Shown: positions 1 to 8,636, counted from the stretch's first letter. The stretch is 64,000 nt of DNA from Algoriphagus litoralis (GCF_003259255.1 NZ_QGOL01000006.1:62001-126000), one strand, 5' to 3'. The notes: generated by a model not told the origin, from the sequence alone. A program made the numbers and translations.

Positions 1-667
1 ATTTTTTCAGCTTTTCCGGAGCCATACCCAGATGAAACATCACGAATACATAGAGATTGACGACTTGTACTCTAAGCCAGGAATTATCCCGGTACTTTCG
101 TGCAGAAACTGTCATGGTCTTCGGGACGATATAAAATTTTGTCCTACGCTTGATTCTTTTGACTAATTCAAAATCCTCCATGAGACAATATTTGGTATCG
201 TATCCGCCTAAAGTATTGAAAAAATCACGGGATATAAACAACGTCTGATCACCACCTCCTGAAAATAGGCCATTGAACCGCGTAAACCATGAATTTACTT
301 TCAATAAAAATGTGTCTGAATCAAATCGATACCGAAAACATCCAGCCTTATACCCTTTCACAACAGCGATCTGTAGGTCCTCTGCAAAAGACTGCACCGG
401 CCTGGTATCTGCATGAACGAAGTAAAGCGTATTGGCTTTGGCCTGACTCGCACCGAGATTCAATTGATGCGCTCTCGATTTCACTTTTGACCTGAGCACT
501 ATTGCTCCAAGTCCTGCTGCCAATTGACAGGTATCATCGCTGCTCCCACCATCGGCTACAATTATTTCCGAGATAAATTCTCCTCCGTACTTCTTTAAAT
601 AAGGAATCAACTCTTTGATATTTTCAGCTTCATTCCATGTAGGAATGATGACTGACATTTTCATCAT
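1..667 (-). CDS. TIGR04283-type family 2 glycosyltransferase, cut by window edge
   Basis: The reading frame starts at tandem ATG codons (667/664), a few bases after the stop of the upstream gene, and stays open to base 1, so about 220 residues are visible and the C-terminus is missing. The protein begins MMKMSVIIPTWNEAENI and then has VADGGSSDDT, the GT-A fold nucleotide-sugar and metal-binding pattern of family 2 transferases. A later GGGDQTLFISRDFF stretch and an LMEDFELVKR stretch fit the TIGR04283 group. Members of this group occur with ArsM and ArsS in arsenosugar clusters and probably transfer a sugar to the arsenic-bearing nucleoside product. It is the last visible gene of the operon. 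The family is well supported; the substrate is inferred from context. Confidence 0.85.
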   Translation of the reverse strand, partial: MMKMSVIIPTWNEAENIKELIPYLKKYGGEFISEIIVADGGSSDDTCQLAAGLGAIVLRSKVKSRAHQLNLGASQAKANTLYFVHADTRPVQSFAEDLQIAVVKGYKAGCFRYRFDSDTFLLKVNSWFTRFNGLFSGGGDQTLFISRDFFNTLGGYDTKYCLMEDFELVKRIKRRTKFYIVPKTMTVSARKYRDNSWLRVQVVNLYVFVMFHLGMAPEKLKK

Positions 668-672
668 CTCCA

Positions 673-1293
673 CTACTCCACTAATTTGATCAAATAATTC
701 TTTATTGGGCTCTCCATCTCAGCCTTTACCATTATGCCATTTTTGTAATAATATCGATTGGTATTCCCGTTGATAGTGACTTCATACCCATTATTCTCAA
801 TCTTTTTCACTTTGGAAACCAAGCCAAAAACCTCTCCCAAGAAATCATCTCCTTCCTTTGGCTCGTGGAAGAAAAGCATCACGCTACTCAAGTAAAGAGG
901 TTTTTTAATCGGTTTGGTGTTTTCAAACTTATAGGTAGACGCATTTACTTCATAAAAATCACCTTTCCACTTAATTTTTGATTCAAAATCCCCCTTATTG
1001 CTTGAAGAAAAGCTCTCCGTCCTGACTATCTGCTTGTCTTTGAGTCGGGTATCTACGGAGAAGTCCACATTTACTTTTCCAAAGAACCAAAAACTTACTT
1101 CACTACTCACTTGGTAAATCGTAGTATCCCTACTAGTGGATCGGTTTGCAGTCATTTCCCCTATTGAAAAGCCCAAAACAGTGATTTCATAATTTCGCTC
1201 AGTGGCAAAATTTTGAGCTTTTCCATCCTGGGCCGAAAATGCGAAAACCAAAAGGAGAAGTGCCAGTCTTTGGCTAACAGCAGCCCCCACCAT
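673..1293 (-). CDS. exported protein of arsenosugar operon (DUF6134-like)
   Basis: An exported protein of about 206 residues when started at the ATG at 1293. That start gives a hydrophobic leader (RLALLLLVFAFSAQ) ending near GKAQ, typical of a Sec signal peptide. The frame stays open upstream to 1368, but that part lies inside arsM and would put 25 poorly fitting residues before the leader. The start at 1293 overlaps the arsM stop by 20 bases, so translation is probably coupled. The mature part is beta-rich with alternating charged and aromatic residues. It resembles the DUF6134/DUF3108-like periplasmic proteins I associate with Bacteroidota arsenosugar operons; this assignment is from memory. 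Function is unknown. Confidence 0.75.
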   Translation of the reverse strand: MVGAAVSQRLALLLLVFAFSAQDGKAQNFATERNYEITVLGFSIGEMTANRSTSRDTTIYQVSSEVSFWFFGKVNVDFSVDTRLKDKQIVRTESFSSSNKGDFESKIKWKGDFYEVNASTYKFENTKPIKKPLYLSSVMLFFHEPKEGDDFLGEVFGLVSKVKKIENNGYEVTINGNTNRYYYKNGIMVKAEMESPIKNYLIKLVE

Positions 1294-2245
1294 CGTAGAA
1301 GTACGTTGAATCGGAAACATAAATATCATTTCTGCCCAAGTTATCAATTGCTGCGGCAGTTTTATCACAAATTGATAAAGGCTGATTATTCATGAGAATA
1401 TGACCCTTTTGATCATCAAAATATTCCTCAGTGCCATAGTAGATGGCTGCCTTGCCCGTAAATACGCAAGGACCGTCAGCTGGCATGGGATCTTTGATGG
1501 CACAGACTTCTACAGAGTCCAAGAAAATCATCTCTTCGGTATCGTATTGACCGGGCGCCAGAATCCTGTATGGGCGCTTGGCGCGAATCTCCACCGTGGC
1601 AAAACCTGCGTCGGTAATCATCTTTAAGTATTCTTTGAGCGAGAGTGAGCCACTCAGGCATAGCGCTCTCAATCTGGAATCATTGCGGAGCGAGTCAGGC
1701 ATCTGATTTTCCGTAATAGGATCACTCAATACCAAGCGACCATAAGGCTTGAGAACTCTAAACATTTCAGCCAAAGCCTGTTTCAAATCCTCCTGGGTGA
1801 AGATATTGAAAAGACAGTTTTGGGCAGCCACATCGATACTATTGTCCTCAACCGGAAGCTGAAGTGCTGTTCCTTTTCTCAGGTCAACGTAATCCCGCTG
1901 AAACCAAGCATTTTCTTTTTCTGCCAGTGAAAGATTCTGGTCACAGGCCGCAAGCATCTCATCGACTACATCTATGCCGATAACTCCTGCCTTTTGTCTG
2001 GAAAAATAGGCAAACTGAAGCACCTCCATACCTCCCCCAACTCCTACATAGAGGACCTTTGGGTTATTGATCAGATCCCGGGGATGCACAGTACTTCCAC
2101 AGCCATAATTCATCTCCTGCATGATCTTTGGAATCCGTAGTTCTGGCAGTTGCCAAATGGGGGTGGTAGTGCAGCAAAGTCCAACATCTGGCTTGAGGGC
2201 TGCCTGCTTGTATACATCTACCGTGGTGTCGAGGTAATTATTCAT
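1274..2245 (-). CDS. arsM: arsenite methyltransferase ArsM, arsenosugar type
   Basis: A 323-residue SAM-dependent methyltransferase. The Rossmann motif I is VLYVGVGGGMEVLQ (about residues 64-77), followed by GIDVVDEML and a FRVLKPYGRLVLSD post-motif. Cysteine pairs, which ArsM enzymes use to hold As(III), are at CC near residue 24, in LSGSLS-flanking CLSG, and as a terminal GGCC. In the arsenosugar pathway ArsM methylates arsenite to dimethylarsinous acid, the form later joined to the adenosyl group. It overlaps the preceding DUF2064 gene by 8 bases and the following exported-protein gene by about 20. The terminal CC motif is characteristic of arsenosugar-type ArsM rather than the arsenic-volatilising type. 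Confidence 0.9.
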   Translation of the reverse strand: MNNYLDTTVDVYKQAALKPDVGLCCTTTPIWQLPELRIPKIMQEMNYGCGSTVHPRDLINNPKVLYVGVGGGMEVLQFAYFSRQKAGVIGIDVVDEMLAACDQNLSLAEKENAWFQRDYVDLRKGTALQLPVEDNSIDVAAQNCLFNIFTQEDLKQALAEMFRVLKPYGRLVLSDPITENQMPDSLRNDSRLRALCLSGSLSLKEYLKMITDAGFATVEIRAKRPYRILAPGQYDTEEMIFLDSVEVCAIKDPMPADGPCVFTGKAAIYYGTEEYFDDQKGHILMNNQPLSICDKTAAAIDNLGRNDIYVSDSTYFYDGGGCC

Positions 2246-2849
2246 AAATGGAATTGGTTGGACTTTGGAATTGCTGCCAATCTTCCAAAGTGTCTATATC
2301 TGATAAAATTTTAAGGAACTCATAATCCAGCCCTATTGAATCTGCCTGATTCAGCGTATGCTCCAAAACCCGAACAGTGCTCCAAGGGATGTTTTTGAAG
2401 ATTTCGGGAAAAAACTGACGCATTCCGATCAGGTAATACCCTCCATCTTTAGCCGGACCGATGACCAAATCCGTGTCGCTGAGGTGCATGAAGGCTTTGT
2501 TGAGATCCTCGGTCTTCAAGTAAGGACAATCTGTCCCGATGATCACGACGCTTTTGTATCCTTTGGCAAAAAGAAAAGCAAAAGCATTGCTCATCCGTTC
2601 GCCAAGACTCTCGCCTGATTGCACTTCAAAATTGTATCCCTCCAAGTTTTGATCTGATCCTGAAGGAATAAAATCAGAGTAAAAGAGAAATTTATCGACT
2701 TTCAAGCCTCTGACCTGCTGGTGCGTATAGTCTGTAAGCCATTCATATACCTCGAGTGCTTTTTTATCCCCAATGGATGCACCGAGTCTTGTTTTGACTT
2801 TTCCCAAGACTGCATTTTTCTGAAAAATGAGTAAAGCAGCATGGTTCAT
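2238..2849 (-). CDS. TIGR04282/DUF2064 glycosyltransferase
   Basis: A 203-residue protein started at the ATG at 2849, which overlaps the arsS stop as ATGA. The frame is open a further 42 bases upstream but only inside arsS. Motifs are LLIFQKNAVLGKVKTRLGA near the N-terminus, IIGTDCPYL (about residues 99-107) and GPAKDGGYYLIG, all typical of the DUF2064 (TIGR04282) nucleotidyl/glycosyltransferase-like family. The family recurs with ArsM and ArsS and is thought to act on the sugar part of arsenosugars. The exact donor and acceptor are not established by the sequence. Confidence 0.88.
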   Translation of the reverse strand: MNHAALLIFQKNAVLGKVKTRLGASIGDKKALEVYEWLTDYTHQQVRGLKVDKFLFYSDFIPSGSDQNLEGYNFEVQSGESLGERMSNAFAFLFAKGYKSVVIIGTDCPYLKTEDLNKAFMHLSDTDLVIGPAKDGGYYLIGMRQFFPEIFKNIPWSTVRVLEHTLNQADSIGLDYEFLKILSDIDTLEDWQQFQSPTNSIYE

Positions 2850-3901
2850 GACGTGGCTCCTCCGCAGCTTGAACCCGCCCCAGCCGTGCATCCGAAACAG
2901 TGATTATTTATTACAATAGATCGATCAGCAAGGGCTGAAGAATCCCAATTAGCCAAATGAATTGAGTTTGATACGTTGACTTTTAAATCAAGCATTTGAT
3001 TGAAATCACAATCATACAGGTACCCGTCCCAACCAATTGAAATTGTATTTCTACACATGACTCCTAGTGCAGCCATCGGATTGAATGCGGCGAGAAGCTT
3101 TTCCATGTAATTTTCAAAATTGTCAGACCGGAGCAGGTATTCCAAAAACCTTGAAATCGGAATGTTGGTGATGGCGAAAAGCGAGTTGAACTCCACAGCA
3201 AACTTGTCCAAAAGCTTCTTTTTGAATTCCATCTCCAGCTCATGTTGGGAACCGGGCAAGAAAGCTCCAGAAGGATTGTAAACTAAATTCAATACCAAGC
3301 CGGTACCTTCTTTACCATAACCAACCTGATTCAGGAGTTTTAATGCAGAAATGGACTTTTCAAATACTCCATCGCCTCGCTGCGCATCAGTTTTCATGGC
3401 AGAGAAATACGGAAGCGAGGATACTACCTCGACCTGATTTTCTCTGAAAAATTCCGGTAAGTCATTGAACTTAGGATTAGCTAAAATGATCGTCAAATTG
3501 CAGCGAACGATGATTTTAATGTCTGGTCTACACGCTCGGATTTCGGTTACAAACCATCGGAAATCCGGATTCATTTCAGGTGCGCCTCCTGTGAGGTCCA
3601 CGCAGTTGAGCGAGGATTCTTTTTGGATCACATCCAGACATAGCTTCATGGTATCCCTGGTCATGATTTCTTTACGGTCAGGACCAGCATCTACATGACA
3701 ATGCTTGCAGACTTGATTGCACATCTTGCCCATATTGATCTGGAAAATCTCCAACTTCGTAGGCATCAAGGGAAAAAGTCCTATTCGATCCAAATGATGC
3801 TGGAAGTTTGCTTTATCACCTCCAGGATGTCTTGATTCCAAAACGTCCAGTTCTTCCTCTGGATCAGCTAAAGCATGCAATTGTGCTTTGAGTGATTTCA
3901 T
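2846..3901 (-). CDS. arsS: radical SAM arsenosugar biosynthesis protein ArsS
   Basis: A 351-residue radical SAM enzyme. The [4Fe-4S] cluster motif CxxxCxxC is CNQVCKHC at about residues 61-68, followed by DLTGGAPEMNPDF, the usual SAM-contacting GGxP region. The C-terminus carries a cysteine-rich tail (HCFGCTAGAGSSCGG), diagnostic of the family formerly called radical SAM/Cys-rich and now ArsS. ArsS is proposed to use the 5'-deoxyadenosyl radical to join the adenosyl group to methylated arsenic. It follows the peroxidase-like gene by 45 bases and its stop overlaps the next start by ATGA. Confidence 0.93.
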   Translation of the reverse strand: MKSLKAQLHALADPEEELDVLESRHPGGDKANFQHHLDRIGLFPLMPTKLEIFQINMGKMCNQVCKHCHVDAGPDRKEIMTRDTMKLCLDVIQKESSLNCVDLTGGAPEMNPDFRWFVTEIRACRPDIKIIVRCNLTIILANPKFNDLPEFFRENQVEVVSSLPYFSAMKTDAQRGDGVFEKSISALKLLNQVGYGKEGTGLVLNLVYNPSGAFLPGSQHELEMEFKKKLLDKFAVEFNSLFAITNIPISRFLEYLLRSDNFENYMEKLLAAFNPMAALGVMCRNTISIGWDGYLYDCDFNQMLDLKVNVSNSIHLANWDSSALADRSIVINNHCFGCTAGAGSSCGGATS

Positions 3902-3946
3902 CTATATTATTTTAATGTCAGATGGCAAGGTTGACCAAACCCATCA

Positions 3947-4279
3947 TCACATGGAAATTTCTTTGATTTTATTCATCATTTGGGTACTGTGAACAAGTGA
4001 TGCCCCACCACGAATTGCAGCAGCTACATGGACAGCTTCCATCATTTGCTCTTCATCACAGCCCTTCTCCAAGGTATCCGTAGTGTAAGCGTCAATACAA
4101 TACGGGCATTGCAGAGCATGGGCAACGCCCAGCGCAATAAGGGATTTTTCTCTGGCAGTAAGTGCTCCTTCCTTGAATACTTCGCCATAATAGGCAAAAA
4201 ACTTGTCAGCCATTGATTTTTGAAGTTCGCCGATTGTACCAAACTTCTTCAGGTCTTCAGGATTGTAGTATGTTTTCAT
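3947..4279 (-). CDS. arsenosugar-associated AhpD-like peroxidase
   Basis: A 110-residue carboxymuconolactone decarboxylase/AhpD-fold protein. The redox CxxC is in QCPYCIDAYT (about residues 57-66), with the downstream helix EQMMEAVHVAAAIRGGASL matching the family. It is the promoter-proximal gene of the arsenosugar operon, directly before arsS; such peroxidase-like proteins are a regular partner there. A thiol-disulfide or peroxide-reducing role is expected from the fold. Its role for the arsenic intermediate is inferred only from linkage. Confidence 0.88.
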   Translation of the reverse strand: MKTYYNPEDLKKFGTIGELQKSMADKFFAYYGEVFKEGALTAREKSLIALGVAHALQCPYCIDAYTTDTLEKGCDEEQMMEAVHVAAAIRGGASLVHSTQMMNKIKEISM

Positions 4280-4300
4280 TTCTGGGGTTTTGAATGATTT

Positions 4301-4399
4301 ACGATGTAGGAGTCAAGAACGGATTGTTTCCTTAAAAAAATATCAGATACCTGACAATGTTTAATTTTTTCAGAAAAAAGATCCTAACTCCTACATCGT
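4301..4399. repeat. 13-bp inverted repeat in the divergent promoter region
   Basis: ACGATGTAGGAGT at 4301-4313 is exactly inverted at 4387-4399. The next five bases inward agree at three positions. The arms are 73 bases apart and bracket most of the spacer between the arsenosugar operon (start 4279) and the peroxiredoxin gene (start 4476). They could be paired operator halves for a regulator of both transcripts or ends of a lost small element. No direct repeats or gene lie between the arms. Confidence 0.6.
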
Positions 4400-4437
4400 C
4401 AAAAACTTCAATTTGGGAACTTTTTAAGCCTTATATT

Positions 4438-4458
4438 AGTCTATAAATTCTATAGACT
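4438..4458. promoter_or_regulatory. palindromic operator-like site before peroxiredoxin
   Basis: AGTCTATA and TATAGACT form an 8-bp inverted repeat with a 5-base centre, ending 17 bases before the peroxiredoxin ATG. The core CTATAAATTCTATAG agrees at 13 of 17 aligned positions with the site in the TonB-receptor promoter at 44040. It may be a weaker site for the same Rrf2 regulator, or an unrelated operator. Confidence 0.5.
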
Positions 4459-4475
4459 TTAAACCAATAAAAATT

Positions 4476-5111
4476 ATGGCATTACGATTAGGGGATATTG
4501 CTCCCGACTTTTCAGCAGAAACAACCGAAGGCACCATCAATTTTCATGAGTATTTAGGAAATGGATGGGGTGTGTTATTTTCTCATCCAGCAGATTACAC
4601 CCCTGTATGCACTACCGAGCTAGGAGCCGTTGCCAAGCTCAGGGATGAATTTGCCAAAAGAAACACCAAAGTCATTGCGCTGAGTGTAGATGGCTTAGAA
4701 AGCCACAAACTTTGGATTGGCGACATCAATGAGACGCAAAAAACCGAAGTTAACTTTCCAATTATTGCAGACCAAGATCGAAAAGTGTCTGAATTGTATG
4801 ACATGATTCATCCCAATTCCAATGAAAACTTCACCGTGCGATCCGTTTTTGTGATCGGCCCAGATAAAAAAATTAAACTGATCATCACCTATCCGGCTAG
4901 TACGGGCAGAAATTTTGAAGAACTGCTCCGTGTGATTGATTCGTTGCAACTGACAGCTAATTATTCAGTGGCTACTCCGGCCAATTGGAAGCAGGGAGAT
5001 GAAGTCGTGGTAGCCCCAGCGATTAAGACAGAAGATATTCCTGCCAAATTCCCGAAAGGCCACACTGTGATCAAGCCATACTTGAGAATGACTCCACAGC
5101 CGGATTTATAA
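4476..5111 (+). CDS. 1-Cys peroxiredoxin (Prx6 type)
   Basis: A 211-residue thiol peroxidase. The active-site motif is HPADYTPVCTTELG, with the peroxidatic cysteine near residue 47, and Prx6-type features follow: SVDGLESHKLW, FPIIADQDRKVS and the C-terminal region AIKTEDIPAKFPKGH. No resolving cysteine is present, which fits the 1-Cys class. It reduces H2O2 and organic peroxides in the cytoplasm. It is transcribed divergently from the arsenosugar operon, and a palindrome (4438-4458) sits directly upstream of the start. Confidence 0.95.
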   Translation: MALRLGDIAPDFSAETTEGTINFHEYLGNGWGVLFSHPADYTPVCTTELGAVAKLRDEFAKRNTKVIALSVDGLESHKLWIGDINETQKTEVNFPIIADQDRKVSELYDMIHPNSNENFTVRSVFVIGPDKKIKLIITYPASTGRNFEELLRVIDSLQLTANYSVATPANWKQGDEVVVAPAIKTEDIPAKFPKGHTVIKPYLRMTPQPDL

Positions 5112-5188
5112 AAAATGCCTGAAGATTTAAGACTGGAGATTCAAAAAATGAACATTTTCCAAAAAACTTGATCCCAGTCAGGTATCAA

Positions 5189-5235
5189 AAAAAACACCTC
5201 TACTAAGCATTGAGCTTTATGGAGGTGTTTTTTTT
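5189..5235. terminator. bidirectional terminator between convergent genes
   Basis: CACCTC (5195-5200) pairs with GAGGTG (5222-5227), with an inner AAGC/GCTT stem. It is flanked by A-runs on the left and T-runs on the right, so it can stop both the peroxiredoxin transcript and the opposing KDPG aldolase transcript. Confidence 0.85.
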
Positions 5236-5253
5236 AGCGTATAACTATTCCTA

Positions 5254-5922
5254 TCAGGATTTGCCAGCACGGATTGACGCTATGATTTCCATTGCCTGCG
5301 TGACAGATTCTTTGATTTGGTCAAAAGCTCCCTTGGCAATGAGGTCTTTCCTAAACAGCTGGGAACCCATTCCTACACAAAGGACTCCTACATCAAACCA
5401 CTTTTTTAGACTTTCAGCAGTAGGTTCTACACCTCCTGTAGGAATCACCTCCATTTTGGGCAGCACTGCTTGTACAGCAGGCACAAAGTCAGGAGTAAGT
5501 ACATTTGCTGGGTATATTTTTGCTAATTCAGCCCCCAATTCCTGGGCGAAGAAAATCTCAGTCACTGTGCCGCAACCTGGAATCCAAGGAACATCAACTT
5601 TGGCACAATACTCTCCCAACTTGGGATTCATCACTGGGGCCACGATGAATTCTGCGCCCATGTCTATATATTCCTCAGCCTCAAAAGGATGATATATCGT
5701 CCCTGCACCCAGGTAGATACCCGGAAGCTTATCGGCAGCGGCTCTTATTTTTGGGAAAATTGATTTGGCCTCTTTGCCTCTATTGACCATCTCAATGACC
5801 CGGACACCGCCTTCATAAGCCGCATGGAGCAAGTCCAAACAAACCTGCTCATCGGGATGAAAAAAGATCGGCATCATACCGCCGGCATGCATTTTTTTAA
5901 TAAAAGGAGTTGGATTTCGCAT
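5254..5922 (-). CDS. kdgA: 2-keto-3-deoxy-6-phosphogluconate aldolase
   Basis: A 222-residue class I aldolase of the KDPG/KHG family, started at the ATG at 5922, which shares its first base with the stop of the kinase gene (TAATG). Family motifs are MMPIFFH near the start, the VIEMVNRG segment with the conserved Glu, LGAGTI, the Schiff-base lysine region after FIVAPVMNPKL, PGCGTVTEI and IPTGGVEPT. It splits KDPG into pyruvate and glyceraldehyde 3-phosphate. Translational coupling with kdgK and proximity to uxaA and uxaB place it in the last step of galacturonate breakdown. Confidence 0.93.
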   Translation of the reverse strand: MRNPTPFIKKMHAGGMMPIFFHPDEQVCLDLLHAAYEGGVRVIEMVNRGKEAKSIFPKIRAAADKLPGIYLGAGTIYHPFEAEEYIDMGAEFIVAPVMNPKLGEYCAKVDVPWIPGCGTVTEIFFAQELGAELAKIYPANVLTPDFVPAVQAVLPKMEVIPTGGVEPTAESLKKWFDVGVLCVGMGSQLFRKDLIAKGAFDQIKESVTQAMEIIASIRAGKS

Positions 5923-6914
5923 TAACGTTTGATTTTTCCGACAGCTTCTCCGCTGGCTAATTCGTGAATTTCTTGAAGGGAACATAGCAAAATGTCACCC
6001 GGTACACTATGTTTGATGGCACCAGCAGCCATCGCAAATTCGATCGCTTCTTTGGGTTTGAAATGCAGCAACCCGTAGATCAACCCTCCTGCAAAAGCAT
6101 CTCCCGTTCCTACCCGATCCACGATGTGTGTCAATTCGTAGGCTTTGGAAGAGTAGGTTTTTTTGTTGGAATACAGCGTGGCTGAAATGGTGTTATTGGA
6201 TGAACTATGGGATATTCTATCCGTCTTGACGATATATTCCAGTTCAGGAAAGCGTTCAAAAGCCATTTTTCGGACTTCGGTAAAGCTTTTGAAATCTTCA
6301 TTCAAACATTGCTTGAAATCTCTGGATCCGGCAATGATCACGTTGGTCAGTTTCATTAATTCTGGCATTACCTCATGAGGTTCTTTGCCAAATTGCCAAA
6401 GATTGCTTCTGTAATTCAGATCGCCACTCACTGTAATACCCCTTCTTCTCGCTTCCTGTAGGGATCTGAGGGTGAGCTCAGCACATTTCGCAGATAATGC
6501 CGGAGTGATTCCTGACCAGTGAAACCACGCAACTCCATCAAATATTTCATCCCAATTGTAGGCACTTCCGTCAAAATTGGCAAAGGCAGAATTGACCCGA
6601 TCATAGATCACTTGAGAACTCCGCTGCATGGCTCCTTGCTCCAAAAAATAAACTCCCATTCTCCCAGGAATGTGAGGAATAAACTTCGTGTCAATTCCAT
6701 TTTTACGAAGTTGCCCTGATGCTGCCCAGCCAATTTCATGATCTGGAAATGCAGTCAGATGTGCCACGTGCATCCCCCAATAGGCTAAGGAAGCACCCAC
6801 ATTTGCTTCTGATCCGCCAAACTCCACCTCAAAGGAATGAGTCTGGAAAAATCGCTGATATCCCGGAGGTGAAAGCCTCAGCATCACCTCGCCAAGTGTG
6901 ACAATTTTCTTCAT
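5922..6914 (-). CDS. kdgK: 2-keto-3-deoxygluconate kinase (PfkB family)
   Basis: A 330-residue sugar kinase. It has the PfkB N-terminal signature FGGSEANVGASLAYWG (about residues 32-47) and the C-terminal signature DRVGTGDAFAGGLIYG with the catalytic Asp. KDG kinases also share the HWSGITPALS segment seen here. It phosphorylates 2-keto-3-deoxygluconate to KDPG, the substrate of the coupled aldolase. It is divergent from uxaA with about 47 bases between the start codons, so the two promoters must overlap and are probably co-regulated. Confidence 0.9.
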   Translation of the reverse strand: MKKIVTLGEVMLRLSPPGYQRFFQTHSFEVEFGGSEANVGASLAYWGMHVAHLTAFPDHEIGWAASGQLRKNGIDTKFIPHIPGRMGVYFLEQGAMQRSSQVIYDRVNSAFANFDGSAYNWDEIFDGVAWFHWSGITPALSAKCAELTLRSLQEARRRGITVSGDLNYRSNLWQFGKEPHEVMPELMKLTNVIIAGSRDFKQCLNEDFKSFTEVRKMAFERFPELEYIVKTDRISHSSSNNTISATLYSNKKTYSSKAYELTHIVDRVGTGDAFAGGLIYGLLHFKPKEAIEFAMAAGAIKHSVPGDILLCSLQEIHELASGEAVGKIKR

Positions 6915-6961
6915 CGAAGAATATTTTTTTCTCTAATTTGAACAAGTTAAGGATAAAAACC

Positions 6962-8596
6962 ATGAACAATAACACCCTGCTACTCGACCCCAAAGACAAC
7001 GTCGGTGTAGCACTTGCAGACCTTCAGCCCGCTCAGGGAGTCAGGATTAACGATTTAGAGCTTGAAATTCAGGAATTTATAGCTGCAAAACATAAGTTTT
7101 CAATCTGGGATATTACCCAAGGGGAGGATATTCTGATGTATGGGACCATAGTGGGAGAAGCTACTCAGGACATCCCAAAAGGACATGCCATCACACTGGC
7201 AAATATTCAGCATAAAACCCGTCAGTACACGATGGATCCGGTAAAGTTCTCTTGGATTCCTCCTGATGTATCATATTGGAAAAACAAAACTTTCAATGGC
7301 TATCTACGAGCTGATAATCAAGCAGGTACTGCAAATTATTGGTTGGTTTTGCCTTTGGTTTTTTGTGAAAACACCAATGTGAAATTACTTCAGGAAGCAT
7401 TCGAAAATGCGCTTGGTTTTGCCACTCCCAACCCGTATGAACTCCAGATTAGAAACCTGATCTCGGGCCTAGAAATCGAAAAAAATACGGAAACGGTTGC
7501 GGAAAAAACTGCGGCGGCAAGCTCAAAAATTTTCCAAAATCTGGATGGAATCCGGTTTTTAACCCATGACCTTGGTTGCGGAGGTACACGATACGATTCG
7601 GAGACACTTTGTGCCTTGCTAGCTGGATACATCAATCATCCGAATGTAGCAGGAGCAACTGTGTTGAGTCTTGGGTGCCAAAATGCACAAGCGAGTATCC
7701 TGCAGAAAAAACTATCAAAGATTCAAAAAGGCCAACCCAAAACTGTGATCATCTGTGATCAGCAACAGGAAGGCACCACGGATCAACTTCTTAAAAAAGC
7801 GATCAAAGAAACCTTTGCCGGACTGGTAGAAGCCAATAAACTGAACCGACAACCCATCCCCCTGAGCAAATTAGTCATCGGCTTGGAATGTGGTGGATCT
7901 GATGGGTTTTCAGGAATCTCCGCCAATCCAACTTTAGGAAGAGTTTCGGATTTGGTTGTAGCCTTGGGGGGAGCTGCAATTCTTTCCGAGTTTCCTGAGC
8001 TTTGCGGAGCGGAGCAAAACCTCATCAATCGATGTGAGACAAAAGAACTGGCGGATAAATTTGTCTTCCTGATGGAAAGCTACAATGAAGCGGCAAAGCG
8101 TGTAGGAAGTGGATTTGATATGAATCCCAGCCCTGGCAATATCAAAGATGGCCTGCTGACCGATGCGATAAAGTCATGTGGAGCCGCTAAGAAAGGCGGA
8201 ACAGCACCGATTTCGGATATTCTGGATTACACAGAATACCTAAGCAAACCTGGATTAAACCTACTTTGTACTCCTGGAAATGATGTCGAAAGCACTACAG
8301 GTCTAGCCGGCAGCGGAGCCAATATGATCCTGTTCACGACTGGGCTGGGTACGCCAACCGGCAACCCCATCTGTCCGGTAATCAAAGTATCCACCAATCA
8401 CAAATTGACCCAACGCATGCCTGATATCATTGATTTTAATGCAGGAACGGTGATTTCTGGAGAGGACAGTATTGAAACTTGTGGGGATAAACTTCTGGAG
8501 CTCATCATTCAAGTGGCCAGTGGAGAAATCCAAACTAAGGCAGAGCTCAATAAAAATTTCGATTTCATTCCCTGGAAACGGGGAGTATCTCTTTAA
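6962..8596 (+). CDS. uxaA: altronate dehydratase (UxaA)
   Basis: A 544-residue UxaA-family dehydratase. The ATG at 6962 is preferred over an in-frame TTG at 6938 because AAGGA lies about ten bases before it. The N-terminal SAF domain (LLLDPKDNVGVALADL, then GHAITLANI) is followed by the catalytic UxaA domain with DLGCGGT, GLECGGSDGFSGISANP and GLGTPTGNP, which carry metal- and substrate-binding residues. It dehydrates D-altronate to 2-keto-3-deoxygluconate, linking uxaB to kdgK. A strong terminator follows. Confidence 0.95.
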   Translation: MNNNTLLLDPKDNVGVALADLQPAQGVRINDLELEIQEFIAAKHKFSIWDITQGEDILMYGTIVGEATQDIPKGHAITLANIQHKTRQYTMDPVKFSWIPPDVSYWKNKTFNGYLRADNQAGTANYWLVLPLVFCENTNVKLLQEAFENALGFATPNPYELQIRNLISGLEIEKNTETVAEKTAAASSKIFQNLDGIRFLTHDLGCGGTRYDSETLCALLAGYINHPNVAGATVLSLGCQNAQASILQKKLSKIQKGQPKTVIICDQQQEGTTDQLLKKAIKETFAGLVEANKLNRQPIPLSKLVIGLECGGSDGFSGISANPTLGRVSDLVVALGGAAILSEFPELCGAEQNLINRCETKELADKFVFLMESYNEAAKRVGSGFDMNPSPGNIKDGLLTDAIKSCGAAKKGGTAPISDILDYTEYLSKPGLNLLCTPGNDVESTTGLAGSGANMILFTTGLGTPTGNPICPVIKVSTNHKLTQRMPDIIDFNAGTVISGEDSIETCGDKLLELIIQVASGEIQTKAELNKNFDFIPWKRGVSL

Positions 8597-8600
8597 AAGT

Positions 8601-8636
8601 AAAGGCGGCAAGAATGAACTCTTGCCGCCTTTTTTA
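8601..8636. terminator. Rho-independent terminator after uxaA
   Basis: An 11-bp stem (AGGCGGCAAGA at 8603-8613, its complement at 8620-8630), a six-base loop and a following T-run. It can also serve the opposing lipoprotein gene that ends at 8654. Confidence 0.93.

Noticed and set aside
289..495. Plus-strand 68-codon frame
   Set aside because: It lies wholly inside the minus-strand glycosyltransferase gene, whose motifs (VADGGSSDD) are unmistakable.
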